A stretch of DNA of 64,000 nt from Tridacna crocea (taxonomy: Eukaryota > Mollusca > Bivalvia > Cardiida > Cardiidae). Location: NCBI GenBank assembly GCA_943736015.1, contig OX031060.1, positions 23,265,231-23,329,230 on the forward strand, read 5' to 3'. This document shows, piece by piece, positions 1 through 12,500 of the stretch; positions within the stretch are counted from its first letter, which is position 1; the number at the start of each line of letters is the position of its first letter. The notes under the pieces are model-generated. The model did not search any database. It saw nothing but the letters and a program-made list of their open reading frames with translations, and was not told the origin of the DNA. The translations under genes and the position numbers were made by a program.

Positions 1-362
1 AAGAATCAGAATTTCACGAACAGGTTTTGAAAAGGGTCACCCAAGGAACATATCTGTGAAATTATTTCAAAATCCCACCAGCGGTTTCAGAGGAGAAGAT
101 TTTTAAAGAATTTGCTAAATAATTCCATTTGGTTGCCATGGCAACCAGAGTTTTTTGATGGAATCAAATTCTGTGAACAATTTTTAAAGAGGACCTCCCA
201 AGGAACATTCCTGCCAAGTTTGGTCTAAATCCACCCAGCAGTTTAGGAGGAGTTGATGTTTAAAGAATTGTTGACGAAGCACGACGGATGACGCACTACG
301 GACGACGGACACCGGGTGATCCTAAAAGCTCCCCTTGAGCACGTTGTACTCAGGTGAGCTAA
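1..362 (+). mobile_element. Helitron-like element, alternative core, 3' part
   Basis: It contains TTGGTTGCCATGGCAACCAG, an inverted repeat, then TTAAAGAGGACCTCCCAAGG, and ends GAGCACGTTGTACTCAGG then TGAGCTAA. The left part is outside the window. It shares its 3' terminus with the tandem-unit form but not its core. Confidence 0.55.
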
Positions 363-461
363 AAACAAAGGAAGATGAATGTTTAAGGATTAAATGCTTA
401 TAGATCTGATGGCAAAGTTCTTTATTTCACTAAATAGCAAGCTAGAAAAAAGAATATTTAC

Positions 462-583
462 CTGAGCTACAGTCTCATAAGCCAGGTACGAGATCACTTC
501 CAGAGCATGTATATTTGGCTTTAATTCCAGACTGATTCCATTCAGCAGCCAGTCTTTGAAACGCTGTGATTTATACCTTCTAC
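462..583 (-). CDS. SUPT3H: SUPT3H exon 8 (second histone fold begins)
   Basis: The acceptor is TTGATTATAG and the donor GCTCAG/GTAAAT. The 122 bases complete Gly202 and give residues 203-242, including FKDWL, LELKPN and EVISYLAYETVAQ. That last motif is a hallmark of the C-terminal histone fold of SPT3. The exon ends in phase 0 and the next exon must lie left of the window. Confidence 0.95.
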
Positions 584-3500
584 CTATAATCAAAGACATG
601 AAATGTTAATTCTGACTTGCTGATTTTCTGCACTGAGAGGTTCAAACTTTATTTACTCATTACCAAAGACAACATTTTAGGTTTGTCGAAATTGATGAAT
701 TTGCAGATGACTAAATAAAAGTGACTGAAAATTTGAAATTAGTTTTGTGAAGCGTAGAAAACATTGTGGGCAAAGGAGAAAATGCTGATTACCAGCATTT
801 TCTCCTTTTCCCACAATGTTTTCTATAGACATCTTTCTCAGGGGCGTCAAAAGTAGGAATTGTGTGGTAAAGGGTTAAGTAATATCGAAGAACTATCAAA
901 GAAATGAATTTTTCATTCGGACAGGCTGATTTTCTCCAAAGAGAGGGTCATACTTTTATAAAGTACAAGCAGGAGCACCACATCCAGCTGTCAGTGCTGG
1001 GCTGCAGATGCTTGATTTTAAACTTTATCAAGCCACAAAATGTTAATCTTGTCTAAACTGAAAGCATTTGCAGACAACAATTTCATTGTGGTTCAAATGG
1101 TGCAATCTTGCTTTGACAGGGTAGAAAACATTATGGAAAAAGGAGAAAATGCTGGTAACCAGCATTTTCTCCTTTTCCCACAATGTTTTCTAAAGGCTCT
1201 TTTCTCAGGGTCATTAAAAGTCAGGAATGTTTGGTAAAAGAGTTAACAACTTGTCCAAGTTTAAAGAAAATATATTTAGTAATAGCAGATATATTACACT
1301 GTATCAAAGTTGTAGCATGACAACAACACAGATGACAACAGCAATGTCACCGGGGCTATCACAACAAGAGCTATCACTCAACGTGATTATACCCCACACC
1401 AGCTCCTTGTCACAAAAACAGGTCTTTGTTACAGAATAGGTTTGTAATAAAGTAAGAGCTGAAAAAAGTTCAAGGGGAGATAATTCTGTAACAAATCCCA
1501 ACAGGGTCATGCAAATTGCACATGTTCAACTTCATATGTAAAGGAACCCTGTGTGTAAATTTGAATTCAGTACGTGAAAAACTGTGGGAGTGTTGCTCCA
1601 AACAAATTTGTGTCTAAGGACAGACAGGTAGACAGCCATGGGGGGTATAATAATTTGTTGTGTTCTTTGAAATCCTCAGAGCTAAATATCTCAAGAAAAG
1701 ACAGGACAGTTGAGGGAGAGACAACCAGACAGATAACAGTTAAAACTACATCCATTACACATATGAAGCCTTATTCTATTTTATGACTTTCAAACTGTCA
1801 AATCTGAAAGTATTCCAGTTTTCATATATTATCACTAAATCTTGTCGTAACTTTTGTTACAAGTCTTTACTAGATGACATCATTTCAGACCTGACAAATT
1901 TAAAAGCATTTGCAGACAACAAATTAAATTTGGCTCTAACAATAACTGCTTATCACTGAAAGGAAAGCAAACATTGTGGAAAAGGAACGCTTGCTAGAAA
2001 AAAATAAGGTAAGCTCGAGTCTTTTTAACTCTTCACCAAAGGACAAAACCTATGACTGGTCCAAACTGAAAGCATTTGCAGACAACAAAATAAATGGAAC
2101 TAAAAAACTGAAACTTGATGCTGGAAGAGTAGAAAACATTGTGGGATAAGGAGATGATGCTGGTTACCAGCATTGTCTCCTTTTCCCACAGTATTTTCAG
2201 AAGGCTTCTTCTTCTAGGTCGTAAAAGTAAGGGATTGCCTGGTAAAGGGTTAAAATTCATAATTTTAAATCAGCTTAAATTGAAAGAAGTTGCAGCTGAC
2301 AATAAATACCTGAACCAAGTTATTGACCATTCTGTAAACGCGAGTTTGGCATGCTCCCTCCCTCTCCCCCTTTGTAACACCATATTTCGGTTGTCAAGCC
2401 TGACAAGCTAACCAGAAATGTGTCAGACTTTTTTGTTTACGTAACGCCCAATGCTGCATTTTCATTGGCTGATAAAACATTGGTAGACATGTCAATCAAA
2501 ATCGGCAGACAGGTCAATTCCAGATTTAATGACCCAGAAGCTTTCATACAACACAGTGGTGAATAAAAGAAAATGCTGATATCCAGCCCATCAGTTTTTC
2601 CTTTTCCTACAATGTTATCTACGCTTTTAAAGACAAATCCCTCTTTTTGAGGCACACATGTATACAGCAATAAGTCAATGGCAATATTTGCTTTCAATTT
2701 TGATTGGTCCAAATTTTTTTTGTGTGGTAAAGACTTAATCCTTTACCCCGACTTTTTATGACCCTGCAAAAGAAGCCCTCTGAAAACATTGTAGAAAAAG
2801 GAGAAAATGCTTGTAATCAGCATTTTCTTCTTTTCCCTCAATGTTTTCTTCCCTCCCCAAAACAAGTTTCAGATTTTCAGTCACTTTTATTTTGTTGTCT
2901 GCAACTGCTTTCAGTTTAGGCCAGTCTAAAATTTTGTCGTTTGGTTAACTCTTTACCAAACGATCCCTGGGTTTTACGACCCTGAAATATAAGCCACTTC
3001 ACTTTTAACGACCCTGGGAAAAAAGCTTTTGGAAAACATTGTCAGAAAAGGAGAAAATGCTGGTAACCAGCATTTTCTCCTTTTCCCACAATGTTTTCTA
3101 TCCTCCTGCAAACAAATTTAAATTTTTGAGTTACGCTTATTTTTTCGTCTGCAAGTGCTTTCAATTTGGACAATTCTAAAATTTTGTTGTTTGGTAAAGA
3201 GTTAAATAAAGTTAAAATGATTGGATTTGTCCCTTGAAGGATAGAAAATATTTGGAAAAACAGAGAAAATGCTTTAACCCTTTACCACACAACAAAATTT
3301 TAGACCAGTCCGAATCCAAAACATTTGCAGATGACAGTTTCAATGTGGCTCATTTCAAATGGTTTTTCTTTGATAGGGTAGAAAACATTGTGGGAAAAGG
3401 AGAAAATGCTGTTTACTAGCATTTTCTCCTTTTCTGACAATGTTTTCCAAAAGCTTTTTTCCCAGGGTCGTTAAAAGCTGGCATTGCATGGTAAAGAGTA

Positions 3501-6500
3501 CAGACTTCTTTGTCAGGGCAACTAAAACATGAAATTGTTTGGAAAGGGTTTAAGTTTTGCTTACCAAAGTTTGCCTGTCTAGCTTCACAATATTCTAGAT
3601 ACTGTTGCGGATCTAAACATCTGGACCTCAACTCTGCTCTCTGTAAACACATGAAGTTTCCACTGATCAATCCCCTGTTTTAATTTCCCTGAGCAAATAA
3701 CCTTGTGGGAAAAGGAGAAAATGCTAGCAACCAGCCTCTCTCTTTTTCCAATGAAGTTTTTCTACATTTTCAGAGACAATAACAATCATTATAGCTCTAT
3801 TTATAACATTGTCTGTAAATGCTTTAAATCTAGACAAGCTTAAAATTTGTTTTGATAAAGAAACAAGAGAGCCATGATGGCCCTGAAGTTGCTCACCTGA
3901 CCACACAGGATTCATTATAAACCTCTTTCGAGATATTATAACAAACATTCATACATGCTTTCATAATTATTTGATTGAAAATTAGGCCTCTAGCTACTAT
4001 GCAAGTCTTTTTTAGACTAATCCATGTCAACAAGTTAAACATTTTGACAAGTTTATTCAATATTGATCTTAAATTGTGGCCTCTAGCGTATACACAAAGT
4101 TTTTCTAAAATTTCACCTAGTGACTTACATCTTCATCTAACCTGACCCATTTTCAAACTGATGCAAGATGTCATCAAGACAACCACCCTGACTACATTTC
4201 ATGAGTATTGGACAAAAACTGTGTGGCCTCTAGAGCATACACAAAGTTTTTTAAAGATTTAATCAACTGACCTAGTTATTGACCTGACATTATCAATTTT
4301 CACAATCCTCAACAATAACATCAAGACAAACATTCTGACTAATTGTACAGAGTAATACACTGAAAATGTGACCTCTAGAGTGTACACAAAGTTTTTCAAA
4401 GATTTGACCTAGTCTCCTAGTTTTTGATCCAGCATGACCCATTTTCAAACTCATCTGAGATATTATTAAGGTAAACATTCTGACCAAGTTTCAAGAGTAT
4501 TGGACTGAAAATGTGGCCTCTAGAGCATATACAAGGCTTTTCTAAGATCTGACCTACTTATTGACTCAACATGACCCATTTTCTACCTTGTACAAGATAC
4601 CATCAAGACAAATATTCTGACTAACTTTACAGAGTATTTCAAAGAAAATGTGGCCTCTAGAATGTACACAAGGTTTTTCACAGATCTGACCCTGTGACCT
4701 AGTTTTTGACCCAACATTGACCCATTTTCACACTTACCTGAAATACTATCAATTTAAACATTCTGACTAACTTTAAAGTATATTGGACTCAAAATGTGGC
4801 CTCTAGATGATACACAAGGTTTTTCTAACATTTGACCTAGTGACCTAGTTATTGACCATCCATAATCAATTCCAGAACTCATGCAAGATACCATCAAGAC
4901 AAACATTCTGACCAACTTTCAAGAATATTGGACTGGAAATGTGGCTTCTGCAGCATACTCAAGGCTTTTCTAAGATATGACCTGGTGACCTAGTTTTTGA
5001 CCAGCCATAACCCATTACAGAACTCATCCCATATACCATCAAGAAAAACATTCAGGCCAAGTTTCAAGACCAGCCATAATCAATTCCAGAACTCATCCAA
5101 TATACCACGAAGACAAACATTCTGACCAACTTTCAAGAATATTGGACTGAAAATGTGGCCTCTAAAGAATACACAAGGTTTTTTCCTAAGATTTGACCTA
5201 GTGACCTAGTTTTTGACCAGACACGACTTATTTTCAAAGACATCTGAGATATTGTCAAGGCAAACACTCTGACCAACTTTCAAGAATATTGTACTCAAAA
5301 TGTGGCCTCTTAAGAGTATACAAGGTTTTTCCAAGGTACACAATGTTTTTCTGATATTTGTCTGGTGACCTAGTCACTGACCTGACATGACCCATATTTT
5401 CGAACTCATCCAAGATATCATCAAGACAAACATGTGACTAAATTTCAAAAGCATTGGACTGAAAATGTGGCCTCTTAGAGTTTGCACATGGTTTTTCTAA
5501 GATTTGACCTAGTTACCTAGTTTTTGACCCATCCTGACCCATTTTCAAACTTGTCCGAGGTATTATCAAGACAAACGTTTTGACCAAGTTTCAAGAGTGT
5601 TGGAATGAAAATGTCCTCTAGAACATACACAAGGTAAAAGTTAATGCCGGATGATGCATGACAGAACCCGGACACAGCACGATCACAAAAGCTCATAAGC
5701 TCATCATGAGCACTCTGGGCTCAGGTGAGCTAAAAAAGATACATACACACTCTACAAGAACTTGTTCATGAACTCAACTGTTTAAAGTGCTTTTTTCTTT
5801 TAGCATTTCTTTGCCAATGCTCTTTTCAAGTGTCAGCTGCTATTCTCCCCCCCCCCCAATCAACAGAACATTATTCAGTTGTAAAAGAGGCATGGATTCT
5901 GCAGCAATGACTATCATCATCCCTAAAAAGAGATTGGTTATGCAGGTTGACAAACATAATCATTAACTTGCAAAGAACAAGTCACTGACCTTTTGTGGCC
6001 AGTGTAGATCAAGATCAGACTACACAAGACATGCAGGCTGATCTTGGATCTACACAGCCCCATAAGGAGATATTTTTCTCCAAAAATTAATTTTGAAATG
6101 ACATTATCTCGGTCTTTACCATTGGCTTGAAAGTTTTATTTGATTTATCAATTCTTTACCAAACGACAAATTTATAGACTATACCAAAATAAAAGCATTT
6201 GCAGATGACAAAATAAATGTGACTGAGGAATCGAAATTTGATATGGGAAGGGTATAAAACATTGTGGGAAAAGGAGAAAATGCTGGTTACCAGCATTTTC
6301 TCCTTTTCCCACAATGTTTTCCAAAGGCTTCTACCTGAAGGTCGGCAAAAGTTGTCATTGTGTAGGAAAGGGTTAAGCATGTGAAGGGCTAAGATCTGTG
6401 GAGTAAAGGTCAGGTGTTCCAGCACTTGGCCGTACAGCCCTTGGAACTTACCAGTAATCGTTCATATTTCACTTCATCCTCAGAATCGGATTCCTCTTCA

Positions 6501-9500
6501 AACAATTCCAATAATTCACCTGAAATGGCAGATTTGTATGTTATAAATGTCTTCTCCAAGGTATATTGGAAATAGTGAGAAATTGCTTGAAGCAAGAGAT
6601 CACATCTTTAATCCTTTCAACGCCATTAACAGAAACATGGCTTTTGCTGGCAGAACAGATAAAGATCAGACTGTATTCAGTACAACCAATACGATGAAAT
6701 ATCAGAGTTTCAGCTGATTTTATTTTCAGTTATCAAAGAGTTAGCTCTTTACCAAACAACAAAATCTTAGACTGGTCCATATTGAAAGCATTTGCAGACA
6801 ACAAATTATTGAATTCAGCCCAACAGATGATATCAATCTTTTATCTCTAAACCAAACAACAAAATTTTAGGTTTGTCCAAATTGAAAGTATTTGCAGACA
6901 ACAAAATAAAAGTGACTGAAAATTGGAAATTTGCTTTGTGAATGGTAGAAAAAATTGTGGGAAAAGGAGAAAATGCTGGTTACCAGCATTTTCTCCTTTT
7001 CTCACTATGTTTTCTAAAGGCTTCTTTCTCAGGGGCGTCAAAAGTAGGGATTGTGTGGTAATGGGTTAACTCTATATGAAACAACAAAATTACAGACTGG
7101 TCAAAATTGAAAGCATTTGCAGACAACAACATAAATATAACTGAAAAATTGAAATTTGTTTCTTTAGGAAGGTAAAAAACATGTGGTAATAGGAGAAAAT
7201 GCCCGTTACCAGTATTTACTCCTTTTCCCACTATGTTGTCAAAAAAAATTTTTCCTTTGGGTTCTTCCTTGTAAGTTGGGACTGTGTGGTAAAAAGTGGA
7301 CCCTTTACCACACAATGACGACTTTTGACAACCCTGAGGTAGAAGACTTTTGAAAAAATTGAGGGTAGAGGACTTTTGAAAAAATTAAGAGAAAAGGAGA
7401 AAATGCTGGTTACCAGCATTTTCTCCTTTTCCCACAATGTTTTCTACCCTTCGAAAATCAAAATTCAATTTTTGAGTCACAATTATTTTGACGTCTGCGA
7501 TTGCTTTGAATTTGGTCTAGTCCAAAATTTCGCCATAGGGTAATGAGTTAACATATTAGTGCCTGAAAGAATCAACCATGATGTATTCATCTGCTGTCTA
7601 ATTGTTTGTTTAATGCCATTTTTAACATTATTTTAGTCATATCCCAGCAGTCGTCGACAAGCTCTGCTCTTTGAGTATCCGTATTTACAACCTATACAAG
7701 CCACTGGCTGCATTTCCACATAAATTATGATAAACTCTTTACCACACAATCCAAACTTTTAAAGACCCTGAGAGAGATGGCTTTTGAAAACATGGAAAAA
7801 AGAACAAATGCTGTTAACCTGCATTTTCTCCTTTTCTTGCTAATTTTTCCACTCAAGTTTCAGCATTTAACTCTTTACCAAATGGTAAAATTCTGGACGC
7901 AGACAAACTGAAAGCATTTGCAGATATCAAAATAGATGTAGTTCAAATGATGATTTTTGCATTTGATAGGTTTGAAAGCATTGTGGGAAAAGGAGAAAAT
8001 GCTGATTACCACCATTTTCTCCTTTTTCCACAACGTTTTCAAAAGGCGTCTTCCTAAGGATCATTAAAACTTGGGATTGTCTGGCAAAGAGTTAAGCCAC
8101 ACTGAAATTGTCGTCTGCTAATGCTTTGAATTTGGATGGGTCTAAAATTTTGTTGTGTGGTAAAGAGTTAACAGGGTCCTGCATGGCTCAGTGGTAAAGT
8201 GTAGGACTCGTGATCTGGAGCAGCCTGGTTCGGTCTGCACTGGATCCGCTGGATTTTTCATGGGAGTGTTGCTCAGTGAGAAACCTCAGAACCCCAGCTC
8301 TGTACTGGTGAAATACATGAATGTGTGAGCTGTCGCTGTGATATGACTGAAAGAATGTTGTAAGTGGTGTAAAACAATATTCCTTTGATCAATACTGCAT
8401 AGATATTTTCATAACAATGTTAAGGAGTACGGAATTAATAAAATCTTGTCCCATTTACTATCATCTGCCCAATAAAAGAGCTTAGCCAGTCTAGGATACA
8501 GACTCACAATTTGTAGGTTTGAAGCCATGCATAACTGTCATTATAATTATCTTGTTGACTTTGAAAAGACTGTAGGAAAAGGAGAAAATACTGGTTACCA
8601 GCATCTTCTCCTTTTTCCACAAAGATTTCAAAAACCTTTTTTTCTTTCTTACATTCAAAATCGATTTTCTCAAAGGACTCTGGAAGCCTTTGTAGATGAA
8701 GGAGAAAATACTGGTTACCAGCATTTTTCCCACAATGGTTTCAAACCTTTTTTTTCCAAGTTGCTTACCAACAATCACTCCTTTATCCCAATAGGTTCCA
8801 AAAGTCCTTTGCCTAAGAGTTCTAAAACCACAGGACTGTTTTGTAAAAGCTTAACTCTTTACCAAACAACAAAATTTTAGACTAGTCCAAATTGGAAGCA
8901 CAGTGTTGCTTCTAGGATTTTCCAAAATGGGGCACTGGGGCCCCCTCACTTCCAAAAAAGGGGCTCCTTACTCATGAAAGGGGGCCTCAAATTTACATGG
9001 TTCTTTTTGTGTCTTAAACTCAGACTGCACTGCATACCCCTTTCCGTATTTTCAAGCCACGGCCATTTGGTCAGCCAGGAATCTTGAAACAGTTTTGTCT
9101 TTTTCTGTTGGCTTGGTCAATCATTATTTTGACCTTGTGTCGAATTTTCCATTTCATTGTCAGATTCATTAATCACACCAACACTACCATTATTTCCTTC
9201 AGAAACTGTCGGTGGTTCCTCGGCACTACAGTCAGTTGCCTTACCGAAGTTAAAATCAAATAATGTCCACTTCATTTTATTTTTTGAAATTTAGAAATTC
9301 AGCAATCTTGAACACGATCAATGACGCATGCGGTCAAGGTTATCGAATCATGATATGAAGACGGTGATTGGCTAAAAATGAAGCTAAATTAACTTTCAAC
9401 CAACAGCTGTCCTCGATACACAATAATGGCGGATAGCTTCATAGTATGGTGGCACATCGATCTTTTTTTTAGACTGGCGCACCCAACAGCGAAAATTGCG

Positions 9501-12500
9501 GGAAGTTATGTAATCGTGCGGCATGAGGGGCGCACACCAGTGATTTCTTTTGCGCCAATCCTTTAATTTTCGCGGGATTCCCGCAATCCCTCGCCCTAGA
9601 AGCAACACTGGAGCATTTGCGGACAACAAAATAGATGTGACCCAAAAATTGAAATTTGATTTGGGAAAGGTAGAAAACATTATGGGAAAAGGAGAAAATG
9701 CTGGTTACCAGCATTTTTTCCATTTCCCACAACGTTTTCAACCATTTTCTTTATCAGTGTCGTTAAACGTTGGGATTGTGTGGTAAAGAGTTAAAATGTT
9801 TCTTTACCGGTTTGATCAATTGATGAAAGGAATTCATAGCACATCTTCTTTCTTTTCTTCATTGGCTGAGCTTTCACCACTTCCACAGCTATTCAAAATA
9901 GAAGAGATTATCCTGTAATTTTCTTTTTTATGGTAAGCCATAATTTGACAAAATTGCTTTATTAGTAGTACTTCTATGAGTGCTCATCTTCTTCAACCCT
10001 TTACCAAACAATCCCGGGTTTTTATGACCCTAAGATAGAAGCCCTTGAAAACATTGTGGGGAAAGGACAAATTACTGGAAACCAACATTTTCTTCATTTC
10101 TCATAATGTTTTCTACTCTACTGAAAACAAACAAGTTTTGATTTATGTTTATTTTGTCGTCTGCAAATACATTCAGTTTGGACCAGTTTAAAATTTTGTT
10201 GTTTTGTTAAGAGTTAACCCTTTGCTTGTCTAGGCCCAGTTTCATCACAGAATCCCTTAACCCTTTACCATACAATCCCAAACACCCCTGTGAAAGAAGC
10301 CTTTTGAAAACATTGTGGGAAAAGGAGAAAATGCTGGTTACCATTATTTTCTCCTTTTCCCACAATGTTTTCTCCCCTTCCTAAAACAAATTTCAATTCT
10401 TTGGTCACATTCATTTTGTCATCTGCAAATGCTTTCAATTTGGACCAGTCTAAAATTTCGTTGTTAGGTAGTTAAATGACTCATCTACCAACTTAGGTCG
10501 AGTTTGCTGTTTGAGTCTTATTTCACTGAAATGAAAAGACTTAACCCATTACCACACAATCCCTACTTTTGACGCCCCTGAGAAAGAATCCTTTTGAAAA
10601 CACTGTGGGAAAAGGAGAAAATGCTGGTAACCAGCATTTTCTCCTTTTCCCACAGTGTTTTCTACCCTTCCCAGAACAAGTTTTATTTTTCAGTCACTTT
10701 TATTTTGTCGTCTGCAAATGTTTTCAATTTGGACCAGTCCAAAATTTTCTCGTGTGGTAATGAGTTAAGCAACATTCTAAAAACATAAGGTGACACTTTT
10801 CAGACCCAAATCAGGACTTAAGTCTGATCATTTTGCTCAGTTAAGTCAGAAACTTTGTGTCAACTCACGATTTGAGAATGCTTTTTAACTCTTTACCAAA
10901 GGACAAATTTTCAGACTGGACCAAATTCAAAGCATCTGCAGACAACAAATTATATCCTGTTCATATGATGATTTCTGACTTTTATAAGGTAGAAAATATT
11001 GTGGGAAAAGGAGAAAATGCAGCCGGTTACCAGCATTTTCTCCTTTTCCCACCATGTTTTCGATAATCTTCTCTCTCAGGGTCTTTAAAAGTCGGGATTG
11101 TGTCATAAAGAACTATGTCAATTTATGTTAGTGAAAATGGTTACTAGCATTTTCTCCTTTTCCCACTATGTTTTCTGTAACCTTCTCTCTCAGGGTCTTT
11201 AAAAGTCAGGATTGTGTCATAAAGAACTATGTCAGTTTATGTTAGTGAAATGCGCCTCAAATAATGATTTTTGCAAAATTCACGACATAAGTTTTTTTTT
11301 GCAAAACTAGGCCCTTGGTTTTCAACACTGCTTTTAAAGTCATTTAACCCATTACCAAATAATCCCTACTTTTGACGCCCCTAAGAAAGAAGCCTTTTGA
11401 AAACACTATGGGAAAAGGAGAAAACGCTGGTACCAGCATTTTCTCCTTTTCCCACGGTGTTTTCTACCCTTCCCAGAACAAATTTCTGTTTTTTAGTCAC
11501 CTTTATTTTGTCGTCTGCAAATGCTTTCAATTTGCACCAGTCTAAAATTTTCTCGTGTGGTAGAGAGCTAAGTAACAGTGTTATGGCTTGTACACCTATT
11601 TATGCTTTCCTTTACTTAGCATTACGTTTTTCTTTGGTCAACATCCTCTTTGTTTGATGTTGAATTCTGTTTTCATCATCTTTCCTTAATTCATAAGCAG
11701 CTAAGCCTTTATTAACTGGCATTTTCTCTTTTTCCAACAATGTTTTCAGAAGGCTTCTTTCTCAGGGCCATGAAAACCAGGGATTGCTTGGTAAAGGGTT
11801 AAATCCAATGTCTACGTACCATGGTCTAGGTCCTCTTCTTCTGTGTTCGTGCGAGCAACAGCTGCCTTCAGATCTTTTAGTTCTAGAAACTTCAGAAGTC
11901 TCTTTAACTTCACCTGTGAAAGTAAAATGTCTAAGAAATATTTTGTATAAGTCTTTGCTAAACAAAATAATTTCACAGTCATTCAAATTGAAAGCATTTG
12001 TAAACTGTAAAGTAAACATCGCAAAAAGAAAAGGATTTTTCTTTAACCCATTACCACACAGTCGCGACTTTTAACGACCCAGAGAAAGAAGCCTTTTGAA
12101 AACATTGTGGGAAAAGGAGAAAATGCTGGTAACCAGCATTTTCTCCTTTTTCCACAATGTTTTCTAGCCTTCTGAAATCAAATTTCAATTTTCTATTCAC
12201 ATTTATTTTGTCGTCTGCAAATTCTTTCGATTTGGACAAGACCAAAATTTTGTCGTTTGGTAAAGAGTTAAAAGGGTAGAACACATTGTGGGAAAAGCAG
12301 AAAATGCTGGTTTCTCTTCTCTTTCCACAATGTTTCAAAGTTTACATTCCCAGAACAGTTACACATGAAAATGTTCCGTAATTTTTTTCTTTTTGATAAC
12401 ATCACGAAAATAAAATACAAACAGGTAAAATGTGCCTTAGCTCTTTACCACACATTTTTTAACGACCCCTGAGGAAGAAGCCTTTCGAAAGCATTAAGGT

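Noticed and set aside
780-830. Hairpins followed by T-runs, like bacterial terminators
   Set aside because: They are MITE stems in a spliced eukaryotic gene.
6735-7551. Regular palindromic repeats resembling a CRISPR array
   Set aside because: Units are about 228-bp transposons with TTAA ends in mixed orientation, in a eukaryotic intron; there are no spacers of constant length.
9424-9570. Plus-strand ORF from AATAATGGCGG inside the hAT-like element
   Set aside because: It lies antisense to the ZNF862-like remnant, in what would be that gene's 5' region; no similarity recognised.
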